NCBI GenBank assembly: GCA_965365655.1
Contig: CBDUCN010000310.1
Span: 1-6,055, forward strand
From: JBFHNV01 sp965365655
Lineage (GTDB): Bacteria; Pseudomonadota; Gammaproteobacteria; HK1
Reading direction: 5' to 3'
DNA: 6,055 nt
Shown: piece by piece, positions 5,613 to 6,055 of the stretch
How the letters are laid out: the number at the start of each line of letters is the position of its first letter
Position numbering within the stretch: position 1 is the first letter of the stretch
Translations under genes and position numbers: made by a program
The notes under the pieces: model-generated
Seen by the model: only the letters and a program-made list of their open reading frames with translations
Told to the model about the DNA's origin: nothing
The model's database searches: none

Positions 5613-6055
5613 TCACGCCGTGCGCTGCGCGCCTGCTGCAGGCAGCAGATCCAGCACCCGCTCGGCAACCCGTGCGTTCAGATCGCGCGCATGCGCGACG
5701 AAGCCCGTCGGCGGCTTCTGCATTTCGGCGGCGGACAGCAACCGTGGCAGGCGCTCGACCTCGTCCGCATCCAGCACCCATTCGCCCAGACCGGCCGCGT
5801 GCATGAACTGGTCGATCTTGTGGTCTCCCGACACCGCGATCACGGGCAGCCCCATCGCCACCGCGATGATGCATCCGTGCAGCGCGGAGCTGAGCACGAG
5901 GTCGGACTTCGCGTAGCTTGCGAGCACCGCTGCCAGCGCTGCGCGGTCGCCGCCCTCGATGCGGTTGTTGCGGGTGCGGTACGGTCGACCCGTGCGCTCC
6001 GCGAACTCGCTGCCCAGCGCCGACATGGCCTCGTACGCGCGCGCGCCCACTGTCG
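5613..6055 (-). CDS. Polysaccharide pyruvyl transferase family protein, C-terminal part (partial)
   Basis: The stop is TGA at 5613-5615. The frame is open to the window edge, so 146 C-terminal residues are visible and the N-terminus is missing; an in-frame GTG at 6050 is probably internal. The diagnostic stretch is SDLVLSSALHGCIIAVAMGL, followed by PVIAVSGDHKIDQFMHAAGL. This matches the S-x-LHG...A...G-x-P...K-x...F pattern of the pyruvyl transferase family (CsaB/WcaK/ExoV/AmsJ-like). The His of LHG is a conserved active-site residue in that family. Such enzymes add pyruvate ketals from phosphoenolpyruvate to sugars of surface polysaccharides, although some family members act in other glycan pathways. 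The gene heads the visible part of the operon, 13 nt before the glycosyltransferase start. More genes, and the operon promoter, probably lie beyond position 6055. Confidence 0.85.
   Translation of the reverse strand, partial: TVGARAYEAMSALGSEFAERTGRPYRTRNNRIEGGDRAALAAVLASYAKSDLVLSSALHGCIIAVAMGLPVIAVSGDHKIDQFMHAAGLGEWVLDADEVERLPRLLSAAEMQKPPTGFVAHARDLNARVAERVLDLLPAAGAQRTA

Noticed and set aside
5600..5668. A longer start for the glycosyltransferase at the ATG at 5668
   Set aside because: It would add 23 residues (a Cys/Arg-rich leader) before a typical N-terminal Rossmann strand and overlap the previous gene by 56 nt. MRIIVSGL is the natural beginning.
3422..5806. A 794-codon open frame on the plus strand, antisense to the glycosyltransferase, small secreted, NTF2-like and barrel genes
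   Set aside because: Its product is Arg/Ala/Pro-rich without recognisable domains, and it covers several well-supported minus-strand genes. Long antisense open frames are expected when stop codons are rare at this G+C.

Overview
The window is extremely GC-rich (by eye well above 70% G+C, with third codon positions almost all G or C). Its largest gene encodes a signal-peptide-bearing outer-membrane beta-barrel, so the source is a diderm bacterium. Overall composition and the style of the conserved hypothetical proteins fit a high-GC Pseudomonadota (Xanthomonadales/Lysobacter-like gammaproteobacterium or a betaproteobacterium). I cannot place it more precisely. I see no tRNA, rRNA, CRISPR, insertion sequence or phage gene.

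Left part, plus strand (1-1003). The window opens with the last 28 codons of a membrane protein, possibly an MFS/DHA2-type transporter. A short GC-palindrome-rich spacer follows, including a perfect 18-bp palindrome. Then comes a GTG-started 255-residue membrane-anchored protein whose HExxHxxGxxD motif and downstream Met-Gly-Gly turn make it look like a metzincin-type zinc protease with Asp as third ligand. A 99-nt spacer with terminator-like hairpins separates it from a convergent minus-strand gene block.

Right part, minus strand (6055 down to 1103). Five genes are packed head to tail as one likely operon, with spacings of 13 nt, a 4-nt overlap, 2 nt and 23 nt. In transcription order they are: (1) the C-terminal part of a polysaccharide pyruvyl transferase family protein, cut by the window edge; (2) a 416-residue GT-B-like glycosyltransferase; (3) a 103-residue secreted Pro/Ala-rich small protein; (4) a 185-residue secreted protein whose core looks NTF2-like; (5) a 784-residue outer-membrane beta-barrel with a separate soluble C-terminal domain.

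The first two genes point to cytoplasmic glycan building and decoration. The last three are all exported and look like a periplasm/outer-membrane module. The most interesting hypothesis is that the module serves the surface glycan made by the upstream enzymes, for example in export, anchoring or assembly. This rests on gene order alone. The three exported proteins have no function I recognise. Long open frames on the opposite strand and in alternate frames across this block are by-products of the base composition and were not annotated.
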